The position numbers and the translations under genes were made by a program. A stretch of 64,000 nt of DNA, from contig DATDIX010000041.1 of assembly GCA_036520835.1 (NCBI GenBank), positions 1 through 64,000 on the forward strand, read 5' to 3'. This DNA is from VBAT01 sp036520835. GTDB taxonomy: Bacteria > Bacteroidota > Bacteroidia > Chitinophagales > Chitinophagaceae. The stretch's first letter is position 1; every line of letters begins with the position of its first letter. The notes below the pieces were generated by a model. That model was not told the origin of the DNA and did no database searches. It saw nothing but the letters and a program-made list of their open reading frames with translations. Below, in pieces: positions 54,786 through 64,000 of the stretch.

Positions 54786-57700
54786 ATGAATAAATACTGG
54801 CAAAGTTTCGGAGAGATCAATGACCCGGAAAGTTTTCAGAAGAAAGCGCAGGATGAGTTTCGTGAAGAACTGCCTTTTGAAGATATTGACAGCAAGGGAC
54901 TAATTGATGCCAAAGCTCCCCGCAGGGATTTTTTGAAATACCTGGGTTTTAGCACAGCGGCTGCTGCATTGGCAGCAAGCTGTAAAACACCGGTTCGTAA
55001 AGCTGTCCCGTTTGCTAACAGGCCTGAGAACATTATTCCCGGCGAAGCAAAATACTATGCCACTACGTATGTGCAGGATGGAGATGTGGTTCCCATTTTG
55101 GCTAAGGTAAGAGATGGCCGCCCGATCAAAATTGAAGGCAACGATCTTTCATTATATACCAAAGGCGGAACGACAGCCCGGGCGCAGGCTTCCGTTCTCG
55201 ATCTTTATGATACACACCGCAACCGTTTCCCCACCAAAAAAACCGGTGACCTCATTGAAGAAAAGACCTACGAATCTTTAGATAAATCGATCGGTGAAGC
55301 ATTGGCTGGTGTAGCAGGTAAATCAGTTGTCTTTCTTTCCGGCACCATTGTTTCTCCTTCCACAAAAGATATTATTTCCAAATTCCCGAACCTGAAACAT
55401 GTGCAGTATGATGCTGTTTCTTATGGTGGCATGCTGCTGGCCAATGAAGCCAGCGGGTTTGGAAGAAAGCTTCCCTCCTACAATTTTGGTGAAGCAAAAG
55501 TCATTGTAAGTCTCGGTGCTGATTTCCTGGGCACATGGCTGAGTCCGCTGGAGAATGCCAATGGCTATACAAAAGGCCGCAAGATCAATGAGAAGAACCC
55601 GGAGATGAGCAAGCATTACCAGTTTGAATCTTTCCTGAGCACCACCGGCGCTACCGCTGATATCCGTTATACGCACAAACCATCTGAAACCGGCGCTGTG
55701 GCATTAGCATTACTCGCTGCTTTGGATGGATCAGTTACTGCACCTGCTATTGCTGATGCAAAACTGAAAGCAGGTATTGCAACCGTAGCGGCCGATCTGA
55801 AAGCGAACAGCGGCAAAGCTTTGGTAGTATCAGGCAGTAATGATGTAAATGTCCAGGTTATTGTCAATGCGATCAACAATGCAGTTAGCGCTTATGGCAC
55901 AACCATAGACTGGAGCAGACCGGTAAATTATCGCCAGGGTATTGATAAAGACATGACTGACCTTGTAACGGATATGGATGCCGGAAATGTTGGTGCTTTA
56001 TTTATCTATGGCGCTAACCCTGCTTATGATTATCATGATGCAGAAAAATTCAAAAAAGCATTAGCGAAAGTAAAACTGACAGTTTCATTCAATGAAAGAT
56101 GGGATGAAACAACCGAATTGTGCGGATATAATCTTCCGGCACATCATTATTTGGAAAGCTGGGGCGATGCAGAACCGAAAGCAGGTATCACATCATTTAT
56201 CCAGCCAACTATTTACCCCTTATTTAAAACACGTCCTTATCAAACTTCATTATTGAAATGGAGCGGCAGTACTACGGATTACGATACTTATTTAAAAACA
56301 TACTGGGCGGGAAGACTTGGTTCCGAAGATGCTTATACTAAAGCATTGCAGGATGGTATAGTTGAAACTCCGGCCGCACCTGCTGTTATTGCATTTAATG
56401 GAGGAGCAGTTGCCGGAGCAGGCGCTGCTATTGCTGCTGCAAAGAAAGGCGGTAAGACAGAAGTGGTATTGTATCAAAAAGTTTCAATAGGTACGGGTAG
56501 CGGTGCTACCAATCCATGGTTGCAGGAATTGCCTGATGCTATCAGTAAAGCCACCTGGGACAACTATGCTATGATCTCGATGGCTAAAGCAGATGAGCTT
56601 GGCGTTGACTACAAGGACATGGATTATACCTACTATCCTCAGAAACCTGTATTTGAATTTGCTATTGCAGGGAGAAAGCCTGTCGAATTGCCTGTATTGG
56701 TTATTCCAGGGATGAACCCGGATACGATTGCCATTGCAGTTGGTTATGGCCGCGGAGAAAAATTAGGAACGACTGCCGGCAATGTTGGAAAGAATGTTTA
56801 CCCTTTTGCTTCTTTCAATGGCACTACCGTTGATTATTTTGCAACTGATATTGCCATCACAGATAAGGATCTTAAAAAACACAAGATCGCACAAACACAG
56901 ATAGAGAACTCTTATCATGGCCGCGTGGAAGTGGTGAGAGAAACCTCACTGGCTACTTTCAAAAAGAATCCTACCGCCATTGCAGATTATCGCCAGAAGC
57001 TGGTGGATGATTATGCCAAAAAGACAAGCAATTTTCATAAGGAAGCTACTTTATATCCTGACCCCTCTACCCGTCAGAATGAGATCAAATGGGGAATGAA
57101 CATTGACATGAATGCCTGCTATGGTTGCGGCGCCTGTGTAGTGGCCTGTCATGCTGAGAACAATGTTCCTGTTGTTGGTAAAAGTGAAGTGCTACGTTAC
57201 CACGACATGCACTGGCTGCGTATCGACCGTTATTTTGTCTCCGGCGAAAACCCGGATGACCTGAAAGGGGTAGTGTTCCAACCGATGATGTGCCAGCATT
57301 GCGATAACGCACCTTGCGAAAATGTTTGCCCCGTTGCCGCTACCAATCACAGCACAGAAGGTATCAACCAGATGGCATATAACCGTTGTATCGGTACAAG
57401 ATACTGCGCCAATAACTGCCCGTTCAAAGTTCGCCGCTTTAACTGGTCTGACTATACCGGGGCAGACAGCTTCCCGGATAACCAGGACCAGCAATTAGTG
57501 GGTAAACTTGACCCGGTTATTTTCCAGATGAATGATGAACTGACAAGAATGGTATTGAATCCTGATGTCACTGTTCGTTCAAGAGGGGTGATGGAAAAAT
57601 GCAGTTTCTGCGTACAGCGTACCCAGGCGGCTAAACTGAAAGCAAAGAAAGAGAATCGTGTATTAGCAGACGGCGATGCAAAAACAGCCTGCCAGCAGGC

Positions 57701-57950
57701 TTGCGCCGGTGATGCGATCGTATTCGGTAATGTGCGTGATAAAGAAAGCCATGTAAGTAAAATGCGTGAAGAAAACATCCTGCGCAGTTACTATGTACTG
57801 GAGCAACTGCACGTATTGCCGAATGTAGCTTATCTCGCTAAAGTGAGAAATACAGATGAGATTATAGAAGATAAACGCAATGGTGGTGGAGAAAAGCATG
57901 AAGGAGCCGAGGTCCCTGCTATTGAGAAAAAAGAAGAAGCGCATCATTGA
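54786..57950 (+). CDS. actB: Alternative complex III subunit B, Mo-pterin-like/Fe-S oxidoreductase
   Basis: 1054 aa. A Tat-like leader (RRDFLKYLGF, about 46) is followed by an ASCK cysteine that suggests a lipoprotein anchor. The long molybdopterin-oxidoreductase-like domain usually lacks a Mo cofactor in this family. From residue about 778 there are four Fe-S cysteine groups: CYGCGACVVACH, CQHCDNAPCENVCPV, CIGTRYCANNCPF and CSFC with CQQAC. These carry electrons from quinol towards ActA. Its ribosome-binding region is the repeat-derived leader. Confidence 0.93.
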   Translation: MNKYWQSFGEINDPESFQKKAQDEFREELPFEDIDSKGLIDAKAPRRDFLKYLGFSTAAAALAASCKTPVRKAVPFANRPENIIPGEAKYYATTYVQDGDVVPILAKVRDGRPIKIEGNDLSLYTKGGTTARAQASVLDLYDTHRNRFPTKKTGDLIEEKTYESLDKSIGEALAGVAGKSVVFLSGTIVSPSTKDIISKFPNLKHVQYDAVSYGGMLLANEASGFGRKLPSYNFGEAKVIVSLGADFLGTWLSPLENANGYTKGRKINEKNPEMSKHYQFESFLSTTGATADIRYTHKPSETGAVALALLAALDGSVTAPAIADAKLKAGIATVAADLKANSGKALVVSGSNDVNVQVIVNAINNAVSAYGTTIDWSRPVNYRQGIDKDMTDLVTDMDAGNVGALFIYGANPAYDYHDAEKFKKALAKVKLTVSFNERWDETTELCGYNLPAHHYLESWGDAEPKAGITSFIQPTIYPLFKTRPYQTSLLKWSGSTTDYDTYLKTYWAGRLGSEDAYTKALQDGIVETPAAPAVIAFNGGAVAGAGAAIAAAKKGGKTEVVLYQKVSIGTGSGATNPWLQELPDAISKATWDNYAMISMAKADELGVDYKDMDYTYYPQKPVFEFAIAGRKPVELPVLVIPGMNPDTIAIAVGYGRGEKLGTTAGNVGKNVYPFASFNGTTVDYFATDIAITDKDLKKHKIAQTQIENSYHGRVEVVRETSLATFKKNPTAIADYRQKLVDDYAKKTSNFHKEATLYPDPSTRQNEIKWGMNIDMNACYGCGACVVACHAENNVPVVGKSEVLRYHDMHWLRIDRYFVSGENPDDLKGVVFQPMMCQHCDNAPCENVCPVAATNHSTEGINQMAYNRCIGTRYCANNCPFKVRRFNWSDYTGADSFPDNQDQQLVGKLDPVIFQMNDELTRMVLNPDVTVRSRGVMEKCSFCVQRTQAAKLKAKKENRVLADGDAKTACQQACAGDAIVFGNVRDKESHVSKMREENILRSYYVLEQLHVLPNVAYLAKVRNTDEIIEDKRNGGGEKHEGAEVPAIEKKEEAHH

Positions 57951-58031
57951 GGATATGAATAGTGGACAGGAAGATGAACGGAGCGTCGCAACGAAGATGA
58001 CCAAAGAACTGAAAGTTGACCAACTAAAAAT

Positions 58032-58070
58032 AAAGCTAACAGCTAAGAGCTAATGGCTAAAAGCTAAAAG
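58032..58070. repeat. AGCTAA word array before actC
   Basis: Five near-copies of GCTAA/AGCTAA in 39 nt (AGCTAAC, AGCTAAG, AGCTAAT, GGCTAAA, AGCTAAA) end 4 nt before the actC start codon. This gap lacks the bipartite element found in the two neighbouring gaps. Confidence 0.6.
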
Positions 58071-58073
58071 AAT

Positions 58074-59528
58074 ATGGGATTACTCAGATACGAATCACAG
58101 GTAAGGCCACCGCTGGTAGACGGCAACAAGGACTATCACCAGGTGACGGAAGATATTTGTCGCCCGGTAGAAGCAAAGCCTTCTAAACTCTGGTGGGCTG
58201 GATTTCTTATTTCCGTAGGCTTGCTGATATTCGGAATTGTTTCCGTAACGATGGAGGTAATATATGGTACGGGCCAGTGGAACCTGAATAAAACAGTGGG
58301 CTGGGGATGGGATATCACCAACTTCGTATGGTGGGTTGGTATTGGTCATGCCGGAACGCTGATCTCTGCGATCTTATTACTGTTCCGCCAGGGCTGGAGA
58401 ACCGGGGTAAACCGTGCTGCAGAAGCGATGACCATCTTTGCGGTAATGTGTGCGGGCCAGTTCCCGATCTGGCACATGGGCCGTGTGTGGGACGCTTTCT
58501 TTGTTCTTCCTTATCCCAATACCCGTGGTCCTTTGTGGGTGAACTTTAACTCACCATTGCTTTGGGACGTATTTGCGATCTCAACTTATTTCACTGTATC
58601 ATTATTGTTCTGGTATTCCGGTTTATTGCCTGACCTGGCAACACTGCGTGACAGGGCCAAAGCAAAATGGCGCAAGATGTTCTATGGAGTAGCTGCATTC
58701 GGATGGACAGGCAGCACCAAACACTGGCAAAGACATGAAGCATTATCGCTGGTGCTGGCAGGATTGAGTACACCGCTGGTATTATCCGTGCATACGATAG
58801 TATCCTTCGACTTCGCTACCTCGGTCGTTCCGGGATGGCACACTACCATCTTCCCCCCTTACTTCGTGGCCGGTGCGATCTTCTCAGGATTTGCCATGGT
58901 GCAAACGTTGCTGGTAGTAACAAGAAAAGTATTAGCGCTGGAAGAATATATTACCCTTGAGCATATTGATGTAATGAATAAGGTAATTGTATTAACGGGT
59001 TCGATCGTGGGTATTGCTTATCTCACCGAGTTGTTCATGGCCTGGTATTCAGCCGTGGAGTTCGAACAATTCGCCTTTTTTGAAAACAGGCTCAACCTCA
59101 GCAGTCCTTATGGCTGGAGCTACTGGATCATGATGGGATGTAATGTATTGTCGCCGCAGATATTCTGGATAAGGAAAATGAGAAGGAACCTGGTGCTTAC
59201 CTTCTTCATGTCTATCCTGATAAATATCGGTATGTGGTTCGAACGTTTTGTGATCATCGTTACCTCGGTTTATCGTGATTACCTGCCAAGTGCCTGGAGT
59301 ACTTATTATACTCCTACTATCTGGGAAGTGGGTTTCTATCTGGGAACGTTCGGGTTGTTCTTTACCTGTTATTTCCTGTTCTCTAAATTTTTCCCGGTTA
59401 TTGCATTGGCGGAGATCAAGCATATCCTGAAAAAGAATGGACAGAATTATAAGGCGCGGATGGATGGTATAGAAAAAGAAACAGCGGGAGAGTTTGCGGA
59501 CAAGCACGGGCATGATCATGGAGCTTAG
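58074..59528 (+). CDS. actC: Alternative complex III subunit C, NrfD-like membrane quinol site
   Basis: 484 aa with about ten membrane segments. It belongs to the NrfD/PsrC family: WWVGIGHAGTLISAILLLF and PIWHMGRVWDAFFVLPYP. It holds a menaquinol-binding site next to the ActB clusters in the membrane. The His-rich C-terminus (DKHGHDHGA) is common in this clade. It follows actB by 123 bp. Confidence 0.93.
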   Translation: MGLLRYESQVRPPLVDGNKDYHQVTEDICRPVEAKPSKLWWAGFLISVGLLIFGIVSVTMEVIYGTGQWNLNKTVGWGWDITNFVWWVGIGHAGTLISAILLLFRQGWRTGVNRAAEAMTIFAVMCAGQFPIWHMGRVWDAFFVLPYPNTRGPLWVNFNSPLLWDVFAISTYFTVSLLFWYSGLLPDLATLRDRAKAKWRKMFYGVAAFGWTGSTKHWQRHEALSLVLAGLSTPLVLSVHTIVSFDFATSVVPGWHTTIFPPYFVAGAIFSGFAMVQTLLVVTRKVLALEEYITLEHIDVMNKVIVLTGSIVGIAYLTELFMAWYSAVEFEQFAFFENRLNLSSPYGWSYWIMMGCNVLSPQIFWIRKMRRNLVLTFFMSILINIGMWFERFVIIVTSVYRDYLPSAWSTYYTPTIWEVGFYLGTFGLFFTCYFLFSKFFPVIALAEIKHILKKNGQNYKARMDGIEKETAGEFADKHGHDHGA

Positions 59529-59736
59529 ACCCCCTGTCCCCCGTCATTGCGCTGCGAGGAACGAAGCAGATAGCGAAGCAAAAGGGGAACTTAGATCGAA
59601 AATGAGTTATTGAATTGAAAAGTAAAATAGACGAATAAGTAAACATTTTTTTTAATCAACTCTGGTTTAACGAAAGGCGAAAAAGTAAAGCGATTACAAA
59701 ATCCGGAGTCTAAAAGTCCCTTTAGGGATTTAGGGT
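59529..59736. repeat. Bipartite CCCC/GGGG element, copy 2, with module in the loop
   Basis: Left half (59529-59593): the CCCC...GGGG hairpin is opened by an inserted module (59542-59580, CGTCATTGCG to GCGAAGCA). The right half (59706-59736) is identical to that of copy 1 and abuts the actD ATG. Compared with copy 1 the left arm (ACCCCCTGTCCCC) and the sequence after the insertion (GGGGAACTTA) are conserved. Confidence 0.75.
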
Positions 59737-60327
59737 ATGAGTGTTAAAAAATTTATTACAGGCAATTTCTACGACGAGGAAGTATTATTTCCCGCAGTCA
59801 AGAAAGTACGCCGTGCGGGATACAAGATCCACGAAGTATTCACGCCTTTCCCTATCCATGGATTAGACAAGGCAATGGGTCTTCGTGATACGAGTCTTCA
59901 TACCGCAGGGTTTATTTATGGTATTACCGGAACAGCTACGGCGGTAGGTTTTATCACCTGGGCACTGACAATTGACTGGGCTATTAATTTCGGCGGTAAG
60001 CCATTCTTCTCTTTGCCGGCATGGATACCGATCACATTTGAGCTGACAGTATTGTTTGCAGCCGTGGGAATGGTATTGACGTTTTGTTATCTCTGCCAGT
60101 TAGCTCCTTTTGTGAAGAAAGACCATTTCAATCCCCGTTCAACTGATGATACGTTTGTGATGGCACTGGAAGCCAGCGATAAAACCAAAGATGAGGAAGT
60201 GATCGCTTTCCTGAATAATATCGGCGCAAAAGAGGTATCGGTTCAATACAGGGAAACAGGCTGGTGGCTGGGCAGGTATGATAAAGACACTATGCGATTT
60301 GAAAAAAAAGCTGAAGCGGTTCATTGA
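59737..60327 (+). CDS. actD: Alternative complex III subunit D (DUF3341)
   Basis: 196 aa. Two membrane spans (FIYGITGTATAVGFITWAL, and ITFELTVLFAAVGMVLTF) flank a short loop, and the soluble parts match DUF3341: FITGNFYDEEVLFPAVKKVR and KDEEVIAFLNNIGAKEV. It is a small membrane subunit of ACT. The initiation region is the repeat leader. actE follows after 18 bp. Confidence 0.92.
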   Translation: MSVKKFITGNFYDEEVLFPAVKKVRRAGYKIHEVFTPFPIHGLDKAMGLRDTSLHTAGFIYGITGTATAVGFITWALTIDWAINFGGKPFFSLPAWIPITFELTVLFAAVGMVLTFCYLCQLAPFVKKDHFNPRSTDDTFVMALEASDKTKDEEVIAFLNNIGAKEVSVQYRETGWWLGRYDKDTMRFEKKAEAVH

Positions 60328-60345
60328 TCAATATAAAAAAGAGTA

Positions 60346-61023
60346 ATGAAAAAATTTCTGATCATAGCAGGATTTGTTGCAACAGGGATCGTCATGGTGG
60401 GTTGTGATAAAACCCGCCGCAGTCCCGGCAGGGCCTATATGCCGGATATGGCCTATAGTACAGCCCTCGAAACGTATGCGTACCGCGACACGTCAAAGTT
60501 CACTACGGTAAAAGATGACAAGAACAGCCATAAGATCTTTTATAACAATATGCCTGTTGAAGGAACTATCGCAAGAGGAGATATAGGAGCCTATACCGGG
60601 TCCAAAACAGATACTACCGGCATGTATGCAGCTTCTGCCAGCATTAAGAATCCATTGGATCCCGCTTCTATTGATATGAAAGAGGCGCAAAGGCTCTACC
60701 TGGTCAATTGCGGTATCTGCCACGGCGCAAAATTAGATGGCAATGGTCCTTTGTATAAAGGAGGAGACGGGCCTTATCCTGCTAAACCGGCTACCCTGGT
60801 TGGTGATGCAAAATATGAAGCAATGGCCGAAGGAACCATGTTTCATTCTGTTACGTATGGCTTAAATGCGATGGGCAGCTATGCATCCCAGTTGAGCACA
60901 ACACAGCGATGGATGGTAGTAGCTTATATAAAATCAAAACAGGTAAAAACAGCTACAGCGACCGCAGCAGCTGATAGTAATGTAACGGTCAAGCCTGTGG
61001 TGGATACGGTTAAAAAAGGGTAA
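60346..61023 (+). CDS. actE: Alternative complex III subunit E, monohaem cytochrome c lipoprotein
   Basis: 225 aa. The signal ends in a lipobox (VMVGCDK), so it is membrane-anchored through lipid. A single CxxCH is seen (CGICHGAKLDGNG). Upstream, the extension GRAYMPDMAYSTALE is typical of ActE. It passes electrons to the terminal oxidase or interacts with ActA at the periplasmic face. Confidence 0.92.
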   Translation: MKKFLIIAGFVATGIVMVGCDKTRRSPGRAYMPDMAYSTALETYAYRDTSKFTTVKDDKNSHKIFYNNMPVEGTIARGDIGAYTGSKTDTTGMYAASASIKNPLDPASIDMKEAQRLYLVNCGICHGAKLDGNGPLYKGGDGPYPAKPATLVGDAKYEAMAEGTMFHSVTYGLNAMGSYASQLSTTQRWMVVAYIKSKQVKTATATAAADSNVTVKPVVDTVKKG

Positions 61024-61057
61024 GAATATTTTTTTGAAGAAATCATAAACGAACAAG

Positions 61058-62293
61058 ATGTCAAGTTCAATCAGGGAACAGTTTATCATACCAAAGCGAT
61101 ACAATATGGTCGCTGTTGCATTGATGGTGATCGGTGTCATTGCTATTGCGGCGTTGTACATTACGCATGGTTCAAGTAAAGATCATCATGAGTCGGCAAG
61201 GTTCTGGGCCAGTTTATTGCAGAACAGCGTTTACTTCCTGTTGGTCGTAAATGCGAGTATGTTCTTTATCTGTGCTACTACACTGGCATGGGGCGGCTGG
61301 CAAATGGCTTTTCGCCGGGTGCCGGAAGCAATATCGGCCGTCGTTCCTGTGATCGGCGTTATTTGTTTTGCGATCCTGATGGCCATTACTTTCGGGGATA
61401 ATCATACTATCTACCATTGGACTGATACAGAGCATGTGAAACACGATCCGGTATTGTTACATAAATCCGGTTTTTTAAGCAAAGGATTTTTTGCAGCCAT
61501 GACATTTCTCACTATTGGTCTTTGGTGGTTGCTCGGTTTGAAAATGAGAAAACTCTCCCGCAGTTTAGATGAGAATCCGCTGCCGAATATGGAGGAGAAG
61601 AAGAAATATATCTGGAACAATACGATCTGGGCGGCTGTATACCTGATCGTGTTTGCACTTACGGTCATGTCATCTATTCCCTGGTTGTGGCTGATGAGTA
61701 TAGATGCGCACTGGTACAGCACCATGTATAGCTGGTACACTTTTGCGAGCACATTTGTAGCCGGCATGGCATTGATCGCTTTGTTTGTCGTGTTCCTGAA
61801 GAACAATGGTTACCTCGAGTTGGCGAATGATGAGCATTTGCATGATATAGGTAAATTCATGTTTGCCTTTTCCGTATTCTGGACATACCTGTGGTATTCG
61901 CAGTTCATGCTGATCTGGTATGCCAACATCCCGGAAGAAACGGTTTATTTCAAGCCAAGAGCAGAAGGTCCTTACAGCGGAATTTTCTGGATGATGTTCA
62001 TCATCAATTTCATAGCACCATTATTAATATTAATGAGAAGGGGATCAAAAAGAAATTATACAACAGTAACTTTTATGGCGTTACTGATCATATTCGGTCA
62101 CTGGCTGGATTTCTTCCAAATGGTGTTCCCGGCTGTATCCCCGGACCATGTACCGATGATATTATATGACTTTGGTGTGGCGCTTGGTTTTGTAGGATTG
62201 ATCATGTTTGTAACGGCAAGGGCACTGGCAAAAACGCCGATGCTGGCAAAGAATCATCCTTTCCTCAAGGAAAGTGTGATACATCATACGTAG
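61058..62293 (+). CDS. actF: Alternative complex III subunit F, NrfD-related membrane subunit
   Basis: 411 aa with about ten membrane segments, including SVYFLLVVNASMFFICATTL, and the C-terminal WLDFFQMVFPAVSPDHVPMI. It belongs to the ActF family, a paralogue of ActC that supports the membrane arm. It completes the actABCDEF set. The gap to the oxidase subunit II gene is 109 bp and includes a word-repeat stretch. Confidence 0.92.
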   Translation: MSSSIREQFIIPKRYNMVAVALMVIGVIAIAALYITHGSSKDHHESARFWASLLQNSVYFLLVVNASMFFICATTLAWGGWQMAFRRVPEAISAVVPVIGVICFAILMAITFGDNHTIYHWTDTEHVKHDPVLLHKSGFLSKGFFAAMTFLTIGLWWLLGLKMRKLSRSLDENPLPNMEEKKKYIWNNTIWAAVYLIVFALTVMSSIPWLWLMSIDAHWYSTMYSWYTFASTFVAGMALIALFVVFLKNNGYLELANDEHLHDIGKFMFAFSVFWTYLWYSQFMLIWYANIPEETVYFKPRAEGPYSGIFWMMFIINFIAPLLILMRRGSKRNYTTVTFMALLIIFGHWLDFFQMVFPAVSPDHVPMILYDFGVALGFVGLIMFVTARALAKTPMLAKNHPFLKESVIHHT

Positions 62294-62296
62294 AGA

Positions 62297-62335
62297 AGTT
62301 GGTAAGTTCAAAGGTTTACAAGTTAGCCTACCTGT
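62297..62335. repeat. AAGTT/AGGTTT word tract after actF
   Basis: Words GAAGTTGGTAAGTTCAAAGG and TTTACAAGTTAG recur in this short stretch, similar to the low-complexity spacer at 39962-40017. No hairpin with a T-run is evident, so read-through into the oxidase genes is likely. Confidence 0.3.
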
Positions 62336-62402
62336 GGACTGCTGAAACCTCAGGAACTTTTGAATTAAGGAAATTTGAATAAAAAATAACTGAACTAAGA
62401 AT

Positions 62403-63452
62403 ATGCAAACTCTTTTCATTGTAGCGATCCTGGCGCTGGGCTTCCTGATCACCTTTCAGATAGCGAAGGCCAGTGAATATGTTGCTGTGCTCCGCGGTGA
62501 AGAAAGATCAAGAAGTCAAAGCAACAAAGTGAATGCATTCCTGTTGCTGGCCTTCCTGGTCGTTGGGCTGATCGGCGTGTATTATTGCAATGAGCAATTA
62601 AAAGGAAAAATATTGGGAGCCCCGGCTTCTGATCACGGGGTATTGATCGACAGGATGCTCTATATAACGATTGCGATCACTTTTGTTGTTTTTGTGATCA
62701 CACAGGTTGGCTTGTTCTGGTTTGCTTACAAATACCAGCATTCAGACAAAAGAAAAGCCTATTTCTATCCGCACAATAATAAGCTGGAGCTGATATGGAC
62801 CGTTATTCCTGCTATTACATTAACTGTATTGGTTGGTTTTGGTATTTTTTACTGGTTCAAGATAACCGGCGATGCGCCAAAGAATGCGATGCCGGTAGAG
62901 ATCGTTGGCAGCCAGTTCAAGTGGGAATTCCGTTACCCGGGTAAAGACGGGATATTAGGAAAGAAATATTATAAGAATATAACCGGCGATAACCCGTTGG
63001 GACAAATATGGAATGACCCCGCCAACCATGACGATGTTTATATTACCGGGGATGCCATGCATCTTGTAGTAAATAAACCCGTAAAGCTGGTGATCGGCGC
63101 CAAAGATGTTATTCATGATGTGGGCCTGTCACATTTCAGGATGAAGATGGATGCGGTGCCGGGCACACCCACTACTATGTGGTTCACACCTACCAAGACC
63201 AGTGCAGAGATGAAAAAAGAAACCGGTAAAGCGGATTTTGTATATGAAATATCCTGTGACCAGATGTGCGGCCAGGGTCACTGGAGTATGAGAGGAGAGA
63301 TCATTGTAGAATCACAGGAAGAGTTTGATGCATGGATGGCGAAGCAGACGCCAAAATACCTGGCTGTGTTCCCGGATAAAGATCCGTCAAAACAAAAAGC
63401 AGATACTGTAACAAAAACAGCTGCAACAACTGCTGTTGCGGGAGCAAACTAA
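62403..63452 (+). CDS. coxB: Cytochrome c oxidase subunit II
   Basis: 349 aa. Three hydrophobic segments (N-terminal 1-19, then the usual pair at about 48-62 and 80-103) are followed by the cupredoxin domain. The Cu-A ligands are C285, C289, H293 and M296 in CDQMCGQGHWSM, with the upstream His in VIHDVGLSHF. No fused cytochrome c domain is seen. It receives electrons from ACT cytochromes or a soluble carrier. Confidence 0.94.
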   Translation: MQTLFIVAILALGFLITFQIAKASEYVAVLRGEERSRSQSNKVNAFLLLAFLVVGLIGVYYCNEQLKGKILGAPASDHGVLIDRMLYITIAITFVVFVITQVGLFWFAYKYQHSDKRKAYFYPHNNKLELIWTVIPAITLTVLVGFGIFYWFKITGDAPKNAMPVEIVGSQFKWEFRYPGKDGILGKKYYKNITGDNPLGQIWNDPANHDDVYITGDAMHLVVNKPVKLVIGAKDVIHDVGLSHFRMKMDAVPGTPTTMWFTPTKTSAEMKKETGKADFVYEISCDQMCGQGHWSMRGEIIVESQEEFDAWMAKQTPKYLAVFPDKDPSKQKADTVTKTAATTAVAGAN

Positions 63453-63494
63453 AATTGATAAGAATCCCGGTATGCGGGAATAAAATAAAAGATT

Positions 63495-64000
63495 ATGAGC
63501 GAATCAATTCATATACATCCGGGCTCAGTGGCACACGAAGCTGCTCATGATGACCATCATCATGGACACCACGAGCAGTCATTTATCACCAAATATATTT
63601 TCAGCCAGGATCATAAGACGATCGGTAAGCAGTTCCTTGTTACCGGTATCATCTGGGCGATCATTGGCGGATTATTCTCCGTACTGTTTCGTTTGCAACT
63701 CGGTTTTCCGGGCCAGACCTTCCCGATCCTCGAAACATTTTTCGGGCATTACGCCAAAGGCGGAACGATCCAACCTGAATTTTACTATGCGCTGGTAACG
63801 ATGCACGGCACCGTGCTTGTATTCTTTGTATTGACAGCTGGCCTTAGCGGTACTTTTGCCAACCTGCTTATTCCGCTGCAGGTAGGCGCCCGTGATATGG
63901 CTTCGCCGTTCATGAACATGCTGTCGTACTGGTTCTTCTTCATGGCAAGTGTTGTCATGATCTCCTCGTTATTCATTCAAACCGGGCCTGCATCCGGCGG
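63495..64000 (+). CDS. coxA: Cytochrome c oxidase subunit I, 3' partial
   Basis: The ATG at 63495 begins MSESIHIHPGSVAHEAA, with a His-rich N-terminus (DDHHHGHHEQ), then a membrane protein typical of heme-copper oxidase subunit I: YIFSQDHKTIGKQFLVTG, MHGTVLVFFVL (H104, low-spin haem a ligand) and NLLIPLQVGARDMASPFMN. The frame is open to the end of the window (168 codons), so the rest, including the haem a3/Cu-B site, lies outside. Confidence 0.93.
   Translation, partial: MSESIHIHPGSVAHEAAHDDHHHGHHEQSFITKYIFSQDHKTIGKQFLVTGIIWAIIGGLFSVLFRLQLGFPGQTFPILETFFGHYAKGGTIQPEFYYALVTMHGTVLVFFVLTAGLSGTFANLLIPLQVGARDMASPFMNMLSYWFFFMASVVMISSLFIQTGPASG

Overview
The window is a chromosomal stretch of a Bacteroidota bacterium, most likely of the family Chitinophagaceae (inference). 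The signs are TonB-dependent receptors with carboxypeptidase-regulatory-like N-termini, a type IX secretion (T9SS) cargo protein, an alternative complex III (ACT) operon feeding a haem-copper oxidase, the futalosine menaquinone gene mqnC, a LytS/LytTR two-component pair, and TAnnTTTG-type promoter boxes. Almost every gene is intact. Only the first gene (allC, 5' end outside) and the last (cytochrome oxidase subunit I, 3' end outside) are cut by the window. I see no rRNA, tRNA, CRISPR array, prophage or complete insertion sequence.

Layout. 1-4384 (+): ureide/purine catabolism (allC, allE, uraD, uraH) plus an uncharacterised aldolase/citrate-lyase-superfamily protein. 4529-15518: mixed housekeeping (saccharopine-dehydrogenase-like, two secreted proteins, Nfu, cmoA with a membrane methyltransferase, an ArsC-like protein, an MFS exporter, OmpA-like lipoprotein, M28 peptidase, stand-alone asparaginase domain). 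15519-15986 is a long divergent intergenic region with a duplicated motif and a terminator. 15987-31732: TPR-like and CAP proteins, a macroglobulin/plug-domain surface protein, mqnC, a two-lobed aspartyl protease with PDZ, an M16 protease pair, two tandem VWA proteins, and a fused 2-oxoacid dehydrogenase E1. 31822-41936: TonB receptor, SGNH hydrolase, DUF418 membrane protein, beta-lactamase-like hydrolase, AraC regulator with a secreted cupin, D-aminoacylase. 42111-45281 (-): amino-acid permease with two paralogous His-rich membrane proteins. 45473-53045: small membrane proteins, the two-component pair, T9SS cargo, purN and others. 53351-64000 (+): actABCDEF, then cytochrome c oxidase subunits II and I, a complete quinol-to-oxygen electron chain.

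The most unusual feature is the population of short palindromic and word-like repeats. Two copies of a bipartite element fill the actA-actB and actC-actD gaps and put an identical 32-nt hairpin leader directly before the actB and actD start codons. In one copy a second module (beginning GTCATTGCG, ending GCGAAGCA) occupies the hairpin loop. The same module, again in a hairpin loop, lies in frame inside purN. Two further repeat-like stretches lie in frame inside the E1 fusion linker and inside one of the two His-rich membrane paralogues; the other paralogue lacks the insertion. Two intergenic regions (20892-21030 and 15682-15865) look like structured RNAs with intrinsic terminators. All functions are read from motifs and remembered family features; no database search was run.
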